From positions 1 through 23,885 of the forward strand of contig JAGVVX010000010.1 of NCBI GenBank assembly GCA_018304565.1: DNA of 23,885 nucleotides, read 5' to 3'. The notes under the pieces are model-generated. The model ran no database searches. It saw only the letters and a list, made by a program, of their open reading frames with translations, and was not told the origin of the DNA. The DNA is from Candidatus Aenigmatarchaeota archaeon (GTDB lineage Archaea > Aenigmatarchaeota > Aenigmatarchaeia > GW2011-AR5). The position numbers were made by a program, and so were the translations under genes. Positions 13,826 to 22,001 of this stretch are shown here, in pieces (position 1 is the first letter of the stretch; each line of letters begins with the position of its first letter).

Positions 13826-15148
13826 CTATTTCATTTTTCTAATAATAGAATTAATTATACTTCTTTGTTTAATAAGGTGTTGTTTTGAAGATAAACTACT
13901 CAAAAATATTTTAAGTTCTTCTTTATTTTTAATTTTAAATGGAGGGTCTAAAAGTAGCATTATTAGTTCTTCTGAAATCATTTTTGATAAATTTCTATTT
14001 GGTTGTGATATATATCCAGTATCAAATTCATGTACTAATTTATTTCTTTTATAATAAAGTAAATCTACAGTTTTTCTTAGATGCTTATCTATTATAATTT
14101 TTTCCAACAGTGAGATTAAGTCCTTGCCTTTTCTTTTGCCACTGTATCTTAAAATAATCTCAGATACGACCCAAAACTTTAGAAAAGACATGTCAAGGTC
14201 TTTTTCTGTTATAGCTTCATAGTATAAACCAAGTGCTTTTTCAAGTATTTTATGTATATCGTTTGAACTTCTTCTAAAACCATCCAAAATTTGTATAACC
14301 AATGGATAATTTACATATCTTCTAGAAATATGGACGTTCCAAGGTGGTTTATTTATTTTAGATATAGTTTCTGGTTTAATTTGATTTTCTATTAATAAAG
14401 CTGATTGGCCAGACGGATAAATAACTGTATTCTGGTTTTCTATAACTATGAAAAAATCTTCTAGCGGATTTGTTTCAATTGATAAATCTCTGGAAGCTGA
14501 TATTAATTTCGAAGTATCTATGTAAGCAAATCTTGCAAGAGCGAAAGCGCCCAAAAATGCATCAATTTTTTTGTTAACAATTTTTGTGCAATATCGTGTA
14601 TCACGTCCTGAGGAATCTATTCTGATAAGAAAATTTCTGTTTCCGAAAAGAGATTTTAGATTATTCCCACTAATTTTAGAAAGTAGTTTTTTTGTTGGCT
14701 TTACTATGTTTACTCCATTAGATTGTTTTGTTTTCTTTTTTAACGTGGAAATTTGGTTCTTTGGTATATATAAATTTAGTCTGATCGGAACATAGAAAGA
14801 ATAATCATTCACAGGTTTTTGTTTTATATTTTTAACGTAATTGTTGAGTGCTATTAAAAAATCATTTAGAGTATTTTTATTACTTTTCTTAAGCTCGCAA
14901 AGAATGTGAAAAAGAATTGTATGGTCTCCAATAGTCACAAACTCTGATTTCAAAAAATCAAACACATTTGAAAAGTTTGTATTTTCCAGTAAGTGTTGCA
15001 ATAAAATATTTTCTAATCTTTGAAGTTTTCTGTTATTCGGATGGCTCACAGAACAATCAGAATTAAATAAAGCCACAGAATCTTTAATTAAGTTATCTAT
15101 TTCGTCTGAAAGTTTCTCAAATTTAGTTTTATTAAATTCTATTTTCAA
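13826..15148 (-). CDS. Apea-like HEPN-domain protein
   Basis: A 440-residue AT-rich gene. The C-terminal third (about 305-405) resembles the Apea-like HEPN module: SFLKFWVVSEIILRYSGKRK, then DLLYYKRNKLVHEFDTG with Arg368 and His373 of the R-x4-H motif. Such domains act as RNases or as recognition modules in defence and toxin systems. The first 300 residues are unfamiliar, lysine-rich, with beta strands near 115-130 and 230-255. It overlaps the upstream HTH-like gene by 17 bases, so the two form an operon. Defence function is inferred from the HEPN motif and accessory context only. Confidence 0.6.
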   Translation of the reverse strand: MKIEFNKTKFEKLSDEIDNLIKDSVALFNSDCSVSHPNNRKLQRLENILLQHLLENTNFSNVFDFLKSEFVTIGDHTILFHILCELKKSNKNTLNDFLIALNNYVKNIKQKPVNDYSFYVPIRLNLYIPKNQISTLKKKTKQSNGVNIVKPTKKLLSKISGNNLKSLFGNRNFLIRIDSSGRDTRYCTKIVNKKIDAFLGAFALARFAYIDTSKLISASRDLSIETNPLEDFFIVIENQNTVIYPSGQSALLIENQIKPETISKINKPPWNVHISRRYVNYPLVIQILDGFRRSSNDIHKILEKALGLYYEAITEKDLDMSFLKFWVVSEIILRYSGKRKGKDLISLLEKIIIDKHLRKTVDLLYYKRNKLVHEFDTGYISQPNRNLSKMISEELIMLLLDPPFKIKNKEELKIFLSSLSSKQHLIKQRSIINSIIRKMK

Positions 15149-15404
15149 CTAATCTACCTCTCACCTTCCCATAAACCTTAAACGGCTTATCCGACCTAGC
15201 GTGTTTCCTCAAATAATGCAAAGAGCTTTTTCCTATACCCAATTTCTTAGCCTCAGATTGGGTTAAGCTTAGAATCTTCTGCCTTAACTCGAAGTCATCT
15301 TCTCTTCTAAGTTCAAGGCTAGGGTTGCTGAAATCCAGCACTTTGTGGCGACCCATAAGATACTGTGCAAGCTCATTAGCTTTCATCATGATAATTTTCC
15401 TCAT
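15132..15404 (-). CDS. Small HTH-like protein, possibly a fragment of a larger family
   Basis: 90 residues. After HKVLDFSNPSLELRREDD comes a helix-turn-helix-like segment, SLTQSEAKKLGIGKSSLHYL, then RKHARSDKPFKVYGKVRGRL. I recall comparable tails at the C-terminus of some archaeal Cas1 proteins, but no Cas1 catalytic core is present here or elsewhere in the window, so this is only a possibility. It starts at ATG 15404, at a leaderless distance from CTTTAAAG, and overlaps the HEPN gene by 17 bases. It may be the regulator or antitoxin of that gene. Confidence 0.55.
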   Translation of the reverse strand: MRKIIMMKANELAQYLMGRHKVLDFSNPSLELRREDDFELRQKILSLTQSEAKKLGIGKSSLHYLRKHARSDKPFKVYGKVRGRLVENRI

Positions 15405-15497
15405 AAAAAACTATATCATACAATCTTTAAAGTATAAACCTTAACCTGCATAACGTTCAAAAACTTACAGATACCTATACCTTCCATAAGTGATAGT

Positions 15498-15872
15498 ATG
15501 ACGTGGAAAGGCGTGATTATAGGAGAAAGTTTGGATGACAAAAAAATACTGAAGCTTGTAAAAATAGTCAGTACGCGAAAATCGTTTCTTGAAGCAGAGA
15601 AAAAGAAAGGCAGGATGAAACTTCATAGTATCGAAGTTAGCGATGAAAGAAAGGCAGAATTTGTTACTAAAGCAGAACTCGCCATTAAACAAGGATGGTA
15701 TATGCATATCGTGAAAGATGATAGTATCGTGATTATATTCAGGAAAAAGAATTTTGAATTCAGAAAAAAAGAAAAGGATAAAATGAAAATGGCAGTGGAT
15801 TATGGAATATCAATTGGCATACATCCGGGGCAAATGGAAATAATGCCGCTATTTGAAAATCCTTTTGGTTAA
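15498..15872 (+). CDS. Conserved small protein of unknown function
   Basis: 124 residues with the pattern MTWKGVIIGESLDDKKILKL at the start, LHSIEVSDERKAEFVTKAEL and KQGWYMHIVKDDSIVIIFRK in the middle, and YGISIGIHPGQMEIMP at the end. I recognise this as a small alpha/beta protein found in many archaeal and some bacterial genomes, of unknown function. The ATG at 15498 gives the conserved MTWKG start. It converges on hel308 with 5 bases between stops. Confidence 0.75.
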   Translation: MTWKGVIIGESLDDKKILKLVKIVSTRKSFLEAEKKKGRMKLHSIEVSDERKAEFVTKAELAIKQGWYMHIVKDDSIVIIFRKKNFEFRKKEKDKMKMAVDYGISIGIHPGQMEIMPLFENPFG

Positions 15873-15877
15873 TTATC

Positions 15878-18040
15878 TCATTTGTTGCCTAATTGCTCCA
15901 GTATCTGGCGTGCGACGCCTTTGCCTAGGATCTTTTCCAGCTTTTCAGTGGAGTTGCGGATGTCTGCAGCGCCTTTTATGCCGTTCTTGAAGAGCAGGCG
16001 GGCGCGCACGCGGCCGATGCCTTTCAGCTTCACTAACCGCAGCAGCTCTTCCTTCACGCCATGTTTAATTCGCATCCTCAGCTTGTTCAGGTGATTTGCT
16101 ATAGGCCGTTTTTCGAGCAGCAGCGCCAGCTCGCGGGCAGAATACAGCAGCCACTCTGCATTGGTCATCCTGTTGTGGAGCTCGCCGGGCGCGACGCCAT
16201 AAGTATCCAGGAGCTTGCCTTCAGGAAACTCATTCATCCAGTCCCTGATGACAATGGAAGTTTTGAACAGGTCTATGAAGTCTTCGTAGTCAATGTTCCA
16301 GGCATCAGGCGTGTTCAGGCCGCATCTCTCCAGTTCACCTTCGATCTGGTCGTATTCTTTGCTCTTTGTGCGGATCACCGGAAGCATTTCAAGGCATCTG
16401 CCGATGACCATTATGTATTCAAGGTCCGTCATGGGCTTCAGGTTCTTTATCATCATGTTTGCGGACCACGGATCAACATAAAGTTCGCTCACGCGCCTGC
16501 CGATTTTCGTGGCCGTAAGCTTCACGTCTTTTGCCAGCGAGAAGGCAGGAACAAAATCCGGAAGGATAAAATCTTCCTTTTCGATCTCGATAAAACTGTA
16601 GCTTTCGAGTTCTGCAAGGATCTTTTCGACCTTCTTCATTACCTGCCCTATGTCGCCGTACTGGTGCGCGAAAAATGTCCTTGAGAAGAATTTCTGGATA
16701 TCGTTTTTTGTCTTTGTAGTGCCTGAAGCAATCAATGCAAGCAGATGCATCCTGAGTACAGGTTCCGAAGAAAGTTTTGAGTATATAGGCTCCGGCTCAC
16801 CGAAGATGTATTTTTCCTTGAGCTCCTCTTTTTCCCTTTCTGATTTCGCAACCAGTATTGCTTCGCCTTCGGTGTCGTAGGCAGGACGGCCTGCACGGCC
16901 GCACATCTGTTGCACGTCAAGAACAGGCAAGAAATCCGAGCCATAGCCTGAGAATCTTTTCATGTCCCTGACAACAACCCGCCAGGCGGGTAAATTCATT
17001 CCAAATGCTAAACTAGATGTTGATGCAAGTATCTTTATCAGTCCGGAGCGGAAATTATCTTCAATGATCTTGCGCTGCTTTGCAACAAGCCCCGCATGGT
17101 GGAAAGCCGCGCCCCTGGCAACGATGCCCGCCAGCCTTTTGCATTGCACTGTAGCGGCGGGCAGCGCAGAAGCTATTTCTTTGGAAACTATTTTTAACTT
17201 TTCCTTTTCCTCTTTCGTGAGATTCTTTTCCACGGCAAATGAAACCTTTTCAGCTGCTGCCTCGCTATTCCTGCGCGTTGAGAGGAAGAGCAGCGCTTGC
17301 TTGCCCCTCTTTACAGTGTCTTCTGTCATTGCAATTTCCGGTTCGAACTTCGAATGTATTTTCAAGTCTGGTTTTCCATGGTATTCCACTGCCCAGCTGT
17401 CTTTCTCCGGATAGCAAACGCCGGGATAAAGTTTTACGGGCCTGTAGTCACTTCTAACCAGCTTCGCTCCGAGCCATCTTGCAATCTCATCTGCATTGCT
17501 TATTGTCGCAGACAGCGCCAAGACCTGAGCATTTGCAAGTTCCTTGAGGCGCGTCAGGACTATTTCCAATGTAGGGCCGCGGCCTGGATCATTGAGAACG
17601 TGTATTTCATCACAGATTATAAGCGATACGCTGCTTATCCATTTTGCTTCATGGCGCAGCAAAGAATCCATTTTCTCGTTGCTCGCAATTATCAGGTCGT
17701 AATTTCCAAGCCATTCGCTTTCCTTATCCATGTCACCGACAGAGAGCGCTATTTTCATGCCGATGCCTGTGTAACGCTTCTTGAACTCCTCGTATTTTTC
17801 GCTGCCCAAAGCACGCAGTGGCACCAAGTAAACAGTCTTCCCGTGGTTCAGGAAATTCTTCAGGAAAGCCATTTCAGCGATCAGCGTCTTGCCGCTTGCT
17901 GTCGGGGAGGCAATAACAAGATTCTTTCCTTCCAGCAGCCCATTTTCAAGCGCAAGTTTTTGCGGCGGGTTCAGGTTTTCCGCGCCTTTCCTGAGTATAT
18001 CAATGATAGGCCTTGGGAACATGAGGTCTTCGATGCGCAT
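15878..18040 (-). CDS. hel308: Hel308 DNA helicase (Ski2-like superfamily 2)
   Basis: An ATP-dependent 3'-5' DNA helicase acting at stalled replication forks. The 720-residue protein is full length. In order: Q motif LNPPQKLAL (23-31), Walker A ASPTASGKT (44-52, Lys51), DEIH (144-147; family members have DEAH/DEIH), SATISN (motif III), FLSTRRNSEA (IV), AFHHAGL, STSSLAFGMNLPAWRVV (V) and QMCGRAGRPAYD (VI). Then follow a winged-helix domain, a ratchet helical domain (about 500-620) and a C-terminal helix-hairpin-helix, LKGIGRVRARLLFKNGIKGA. It lies 31 bases downstream of the prenyl synthase on the same strand and may share its transcript. Confidence 0.95.
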   Translation of the reverse strand: MRIEDLMFPRPIIDILRKGAENLNPPQKLALENGLLEGKNLVIASPTASGKTLIAEMAFLKNFLNHGKTVYLVPLRALGSEKYEEFKKRYTGIGMKIALSVGDMDKESEWLGNYDLIIASNEKMDSLLRHEAKWISSVSLIICDEIHVLNDPGRGPTLEIVLTRLKELANAQVLALSATISNADEIARWLGAKLVRSDYRPVKLYPGVCYPEKDSWAVEYHGKPDLKIHSKFEPEIAMTEDTVKRGKQALLFLSTRRNSEAAAEKVSFAVEKNLTKEEKEKLKIVSKEIASALPAATVQCKRLAGIVARGAAFHHAGLVAKQRKIIEDNFRSGLIKILASTSSLAFGMNLPAWRVVVRDMKRFSGYGSDFLPVLDVQQMCGRAGRPAYDTEGEAILVAKSEREKEELKEKYIFGEPEPIYSKLSSEPVLRMHLLALIASGTTKTKNDIQKFFSRTFFAHQYGDIGQVMKKVEKILAELESYSFIEIEKEDFILPDFVPAFSLAKDVKLTATKIGRRVSELYVDPWSANMMIKNLKPMTDLEYIMVIGRCLEMLPVIRTKSKEYDQIEGELERCGLNTPDAWNIDYEDFIDLFKTSIVIRDWMNEFPEGKLLDTYGVAPGELHNRMTNAEWLLYSARELALLLEKRPIANHLNKLRMRIKHGVKEELLRLVKLKGIGRVRARLLFKNGIKGAADIRNSTEKLEKILGKGVARQILEQLGNK

Positions 18041-18071
18041 GGCATAGTTTCCCCCTTAATGCAGAAAAAGC

Positions 18072-19049
18072 TTACTTTCTCCTCTTTACGAGGTAATCGG
18101 CGAAGAAGTACAGGATTTCTTTGAGATTCCGAGGCATTGTGTCAGCTATCTTTTTCGCCTGTGCCGCAAAGCTTTCGGCCCTGCTTCTTGCATACTCAAT
18201 GGATTTGTATTTCTCGAACAATTTCTTTGCAAATGCAACATCAGCACTTGAGGTTTTTTCAGGGCTTTTGTTGAGTATTTCAATAATCTTTTTCTTCTCG
18301 TCTTTTGTGCACTTTGAAAGGCAGTGAACGACCAGGATGCTTCTTTTTCCTTCTTTGATGTCGCGTCCTATCTCTCCGCGACCCTTGCCTTCTGTCAAAT
18401 CAAGGACGTCATCTGTTATCTGGAATGCGGGGCCGATAAATTTCCCGAATTCTATCATTTTGTTTATCATGTCTTGCCTTGAGCCTGCGGCAACTGCAGC
18501 TCCTACCATTGGTAATGTCAAGTAATGGGCTGTCTTACCCGTGATCATTCTCATATAATCATTCTCAGTTGGCGAATTGTTATCGCGAAGATTGATGTCC
18601 ATAGCCTGACCTTCCGCTGTTTTTATTGCTGCAGTCATTGTAGCTTCTGTCAGCTTCAGGATAGTCTTTTCATCAAAATCTGACTTGAGAATAAGCTCGA
18701 AAACCTTGTGGGCCATCAGATCTCCTACGTTGATGCCATGTGCAATGCCGTATTTTACCCAGACGGTAGGTTTGTCCCTTCTCATTCTGTCTCCGTCTTC
18801 TATGTCATCGTGCACGAGTATCCAGTTATGCAATACTTCACATGCAGCTGCGAAAGGAGCAATCTTTTTTGGCTCTTTCCCTAGTGCTTCATAAGTCAAA
18901 ATGGCAAGTATTGGCCTTATCCTTTTCCCGCCTGTATCAATATGGTATTTAATGGCGTCGTATAAGTTTGGTATGTTTCCTTTGAAAACGTCATTCATAG
19001 CGTCGTCAATCAACTGACCCTTTGAATTAGTTATTTCTTCAATATTCAT
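18072..19049 (-). CDS. idsA: Polyprenyl (geranylgeranyl/farnesyl) diphosphate synthase
   Basis: A trans-prenyltransferase supplying the C20 chain for ether lipids. The 325-residue all-helical protein has GGKRIRP (40-46), the first Asp-rich motif DDIEDGDRMRR (81-91), GKTAHYL and the second Asp-rich motif FQITDDVLDLTEGKGRGEIG with Asp213, Asp214 and Asp217. Residues before the first motif (VLHNWILVHDD) resemble archaeal IdsA enzymes, which make farnesyl and geranylgeranyl diphosphate; exact product length is not decided by reading. It is divergent from the S26e gene. A TATA-like TTTTTAAG at 19084-19091 (minus) gives a leader of about 14 bases. Confidence 0.92.
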   Translation of the reverse strand: MNIEEITNSKGQLIDDAMNDVFKGNIPNLYDAIKYHIDTGGKRIRPILAILTYEALGKEPKKIAPFAAACEVLHNWILVHDDIEDGDRMRRDKPTVWVKYGIAHGINVGDLMAHKVFELILKSDFDEKTILKLTEATMTAAIKTAEGQAMDINLRDNNSPTENDYMRMITGKTAHYLTLPMVGAAVAAGSRQDMINKMIEFGKFIGPAFQITDDVLDLTEGKGRGEIGRDIKEGKRSILVVHCLSKCTKDEKKKIIEILNKSPEKTSSADVAFAKKLFEKYKSIEYARSRAESFAAQAKKIADTMPRNLKEILYFFADYLVKRRK

Positions 19050-19115
19050 AGAATCTTGCCTGATAACCTAAGTTGACATCAAAGCTTAAAAATAGGGGTT
19101 TTTATCAGAGCCGGG

Positions 19116-19124
19116 TTTTATATA
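19116..19124 (+). promoter_or_regulatory. TATA element of the S26e-pilus operon
   Basis: TTTTATATA preceded by GCCGGG, about 40 bases before ATG 19156, leaving a leader of around 10-14 bases that includes GGTGA (19146-19150), a good ribosome-binding site. Confidence 0.6.
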
Positions 19125-19155
19125 CGGCCTGAGCTAAATTATATTGGTGAAGTAA

Positions 19156-19431
19156 ATGTCAGCTCCCTACAGACGCGGCTACACGCATACAAAATCCAAG
19201 GGCCATGAATCTACAGTTACCTGCAGTTACTGCGGGAAGAGCGTGCCGCGATGGAAAACGTTCACGACGTACAAGGGATTCCGGATAACAGACCCTGTAC
19301 TGAGGAAGCAGATTGATCCAAGGTTCACGAGCACGTTCAGCAGGAAGTTCTACGCATGCCCAAGCTGCGCCAGATACAGGGGCATTGTCCAGGTCGGCAG
19401 GTCGAGAAAAACCAGAAGGGGGACAGAATGA
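19156..19431 (+). CDS. rps26e: Ribosomal protein S26e
   Basis: A 91-residue small-subunit ribosomal protein with one zinc site: Cys23/Cys26 in VTCSYCGKSVPR and Cys68/Cys71 in YACPSCARYRGIV, plus the basic C-terminus GRSRKTRR. The paired CxxC motifs and the CSYCGKxVP and CxSCA contexts match S26e. S26e is best known from eukaryotes and the TACK and Asgard archaea and is patchy elsewhere, so its presence helps place the organism. Its TGA overlaps the ATG of the ATPase gene (ATGA), which implies co-translation of a ribosomal and a secretion gene. Confidence 0.85.
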   Translation: MSAPYRRGYTHTKSKGHESTVTCSYCGKSVPRWKTFTTYKGFRITDPVLRKQIDPRFTSTFSRKFYACPSCARYRGIVQVGRSRKTRRGTE

Positions 19432-21191
19432 AGCTGAAAAGACTATTCGGCAAAAAGAAGCAGAAATCAGATGAAACAAGCGCCGAGAAGCAGAATGAGG
19501 AACAGAAGACAGAGGAGAAAGAACTCAAGGAGAAAGAGATCAAGGATAAAAAAACCCCCCTCAGGGGCTGGCTCTACAGGAAATTTACAAAACAGGACGA
19601 AAAACCGAAAACCCGCGCCGGGCAGCTTCTTCAGACCGTGAAGAACAGGATGCCCAGATACCCGCGTTTCGCTTATTCAGCTCCGCATTCATTTATCTCA
19701 TTGCCAAAGAGAGATGACGTCAGGTTCAAGTCCGTTATTTATCCACTAATTAAGCCGTTTGCTTACGCCACAATCCGCTGGGATGAAACAGAGAATACCC
19801 TGGCCTACAAAGTCATAGAGCCCAAGCTCACCGAGAAAGAGGAGATGGTACTGAATAAACTCAAGGAAGGCCTTATCCAGGTCATCAACGTGACACTTGA
19901 AGACATAAAACACGAGGATAAAACAATAGAATTCCTTGAAGAGCATGTCAGGTTTCTTCTTGGCGAGTACAATTACAAGCTTGGCGAGCAGGAATACATA
20001 AAGATCATGTACTTCATATTCAGGGATTTTATCGGCCTTAACCAGATAGAACCTTTGCTAAGGGACCCTTACATAGAGGATATAGGCGCCGACGGATTCA
20101 AGGTGCCTGTATATGTTGTGCACCAGCGCTATGGCCCAATCAGAACAAACATTGTATTTAATGACGAGCAAAAACTCAGGGGATTTGTCACTAAACTTGC
20201 GGAAAGGTGCGACAGATACATAAGCTATGCAGAACCATTGCTGGACGGCAGCTTGCCGGACGGCTCAAGAATCCAGGCGTCACTTGCAGGAGACGTCACG
20301 ACAAGAGGCCCCACATTCTCGATAAGAAAATTCAGGGAAGTGCCTTTCACTCCTGTTGACATGATCAGGCTCAATACAGTCTCGCCTGAGATGCTGGCTT
20401 ACCTGTGGTTTATTGTAGAGCAGGGGGCAAACATACTCGTTACAGGCGGCGTTGCTACAGGCAAGACATCCATGCTCAACACGCTGTCGCTCTTCATACC
20501 ATCTGAGTTGAAGATCGTAAGCATAGAAGACACAAGAGAACTTGCGCTGCCGCATGAGAACTGGATTCCAGGGGTTGTAAGGACAGGCTTCTCTTCCAGC
20601 GGCGTCGGGCAAATAACAATGTTCGATCTGCTGAAAGCATCCTTCAGGCAGAATCCGGATTATCTTATCGTTGGTGAAATCCGCGGGAAAGAAGCTTACG
20701 TCATGTTCCAGTCAATGGCGTCAGGCCATCCAAGCCTGTCAACCATGCACGCAGGCAGTGTTGAAGATGTCATCAAGAGACTGCAGACCAAGCCAATAGA
20801 CTTGTCACCAAGCCTGATAGGCAGCCTTGATGTTGTGCTGGTAATGGTTCATGCGCGCGAAAAAGGCAAATCTGCGCGCAGGGCAAAAGAAATAGTCGAA
20901 ATAGAAAGCGTGGACACTGAAACAGGAAACGCCAGGACGCTGAAGATATTTGTATGGCTTCCTGCAACAGATATTTTTGAATACAGGGGCAACTCATGGC
21001 TTCTCAATAAGATATCGTCAGAGAAGGGCATAACAATGGACAGGATAATGAAGGACATAACGAGGCGCAAAAGGCTGCTTATGTGGATGGTAGAAAACAA
21101 TGTAACGGACATACAGGATGCCGGCAGATACATTTCGCTCTGCAGAAAAGACCCCGAGAAAATAGAAAGCCTTATTTCCCAGAACAGATAA
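19428..21191 (+). CDS. Type IV pilus/secretion ATPase (TadA/FlaI/GspE family)
   Basis: The cytoplasmic motor of archaeal type IV pili. ATG 19428, preceded by AAGGGGG, gives 587 residues. Residues 1-60 are extremely charged (Lys/Glu) and probably disordered. The N-terminal domain spans about 80-310 and includes PYIEDIGADGFKVPVYVVH. The ATPase core has Walker A GGVATGKT (340-347), Asp box EDTREL, Walker B DYLIVGEIRG (411-420) and His box SLSTMHAGSVEDV. The charged extension is unusually long compared with FlaI. Downstream platform genes and the prepilin peptidase at 3479 complete most of a pilus machine. Confidence 0.92.
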   Translation: MKLKRLFGKKKQKSDETSAEKQNEEQKTEEKELKEKEIKDKKTPLRGWLYRKFTKQDEKPKTRAGQLLQTVKNRMPRYPRFAYSAPHSFISLPKRDDVRFKSVIYPLIKPFAYATIRWDETENTLAYKVIEPKLTEKEEMVLNKLKEGLIQVINVTLEDIKHEDKTIEFLEEHVRFLLGEYNYKLGEQEYIKIMYFIFRDFIGLNQIEPLLRDPYIEDIGADGFKVPVYVVHQRYGPIRTNIVFNDEQKLRGFVTKLAERCDRYISYAEPLLDGSLPDGSRIQASLAGDVTTRGPTFSIRKFREVPFTPVDMIRLNTVSPEMLAYLWFIVEQGANILVTGGVATGKTSMLNTLSLFIPSELKIVSIEDTRELALPHENWIPGVVRTGFSSSGVGQITMFDLLKASFRQNPDYLIVGEIRGKEAYVMFQSMASGHPSLSTMHAGSVEDVIKRLQTKPIDLSPSLIGSLDVVLVMVHAREKGKSARRAKEIVEIESVDTETGNARTLKIFVWLPATDIFEYRGNSWLLNKISSEKGITMDRIMKDITRRKRLLMWMVENNVTDIQDAGRYISLCRKDPEKIESLISQNR

Positions 21192-21216
21192 TAGACGCAT
21201 ATTCATAGTGAATTAA

Positions 21217-21273
21217 TCTTGGAAGAAGTGAAACTTCTTCGAGATCTTCGGAGAAACGGAGTTTCTCCGAGAT
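21217..21273. repeat. Two hairpins between the secretion ATPase and KaiC-like genes
   Basis: Hairpin one: GAAGAAGT, loop GAA, ACTTCTTC (21222-21240) with a TCTT/GAGA-like lower stem. Hairpin two: CGGAGAAAC, loop GGA, GTTTCTCCG (21249-21269), with an unpaired T and an ATCT/AGAT lower stem. The same plan (8-9 bp upper stem, three-base loop, single bulge, 4 bp lower stem) is seen at 1880-1935 and 7221-7276. It divides an otherwise tight operon. Confidence 0.85.
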
Positions 21274-21313
21274 TCAGCAGGTTTCTATGTCCATATAAAA
21301 CCTCTTTAACGGG

Positions 21314-21997
21314 ATGCAGATGAAAAGAATTACTACCGGCATAAACGGCCTGGATGATTTACTTGAAGGAGGAATCCCTGAAAGAAGCCTCATTCTTCTG
21401 AGCGGCACAAGCGGCACCGGCAAAACAGTTTTCAGCCTGCAGTTTCTGTATAATGTTGCGAAATACGAGCCCGGCATATTCGTGAGCTTCGAGGAGGACA
21501 TATCAAAGATAAAAGAAATGGCCGAAGTCTTCGGCTGGGATATTGAAAGGTATGAAAACGAAAACAAGCTCAGGTTCCTGCGTTACGACCCGTTCAGGAT
21601 CGAGGATATACTTGAAGTCATTGAGAACAACATAAGGGAAATAGGCGCAAAAAGGGTTGTCATAGACTCGATATCAGCCATAGGTTTGTACATGCGCGAC
21701 CCGCCGGAAATAAGAAGAATGATACTGCAAATAAGCAACGTGCTGAGGAAAAACAACTGCACTGCAGTTCTTACATGCGACATTCTTGCAGGAAAAGAAT
21801 CCCTTTCAAGATTCGGCGTCGAGGAGTTCGTCGTTGACGGCCTTGTGCTGCTTCACAACTTCCTTGATAAAGAAGAGTACAAGAGATCGATAAACATATG
21901 GAAGATGCCTTCTACAAACCATTCACGAAAAATTCATCCTTACAGCATCACAAAAGAAGGCTTTACAGTCCATTCGGGAGAATTTGTGAGGAAATAG
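21314..21997 (+). CDS. KaiC/RadA-like RecA-superfamily ATPase
   Basis: A 227-residue single-domain ATPase. It has TGINGLDDLLEGGIP (8-22), Walker A GTSGTGKT (31-38), the KaiC-like FVSFEEDISKIKEMAEVFGW, Walker B RVVIDSISAIG, and the late FGVEEFVVDGLVLLHN. Such proteins regulate partners by ATP binding; in archaella FlaH holds this place next to FlaI and FlaJ. This one lies between the ATPase and the platform genes, so a FlaH-like role in pilus assembly is a fair inference. Start: ATG 21314 or the in-frame ATG 21320; the latter gives the more usual MKRI start. The stop is 4 bases from the next ATG. Confidence 0.85.
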   Translation: MQMKRITTGINGLDDLLEGGIPERSLILLSGTSGTGKTVFSLQFLYNVAKYEPGIFVSFEEDISKIKEMAEVFGWDIERYENENKLRFLRYDPFRIEDILEVIENNIREIGAKRVVIDSISAIGLYMRDPPEIRRMILQISNVLRKNNCTAVLTCDILAGKESLSRFGVEEFVVDGLVLLHNFLDKEEYKRSINIWKMPSTNHSRKIHPYSITKEGFTVHSGEFVRK

Positions 21998-22001
21998 TGC
22001 C

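Noticed and set aside
17297..18124. Long open frame (275 codons) on the plus strand opposite hel308
   Set aside because: It mirrors the coding strand of an unmistakable helicase and has no recognisable domain; it is a codon-bias shadow.
19356..19427. Upstream extension of the pilus ATPase into the S26e gene
   Set aside because: It would overlap most of the S26e C-terminal coding region in another frame; ATG 19428 has a strong ribosome site and the usual ATGA overlap.
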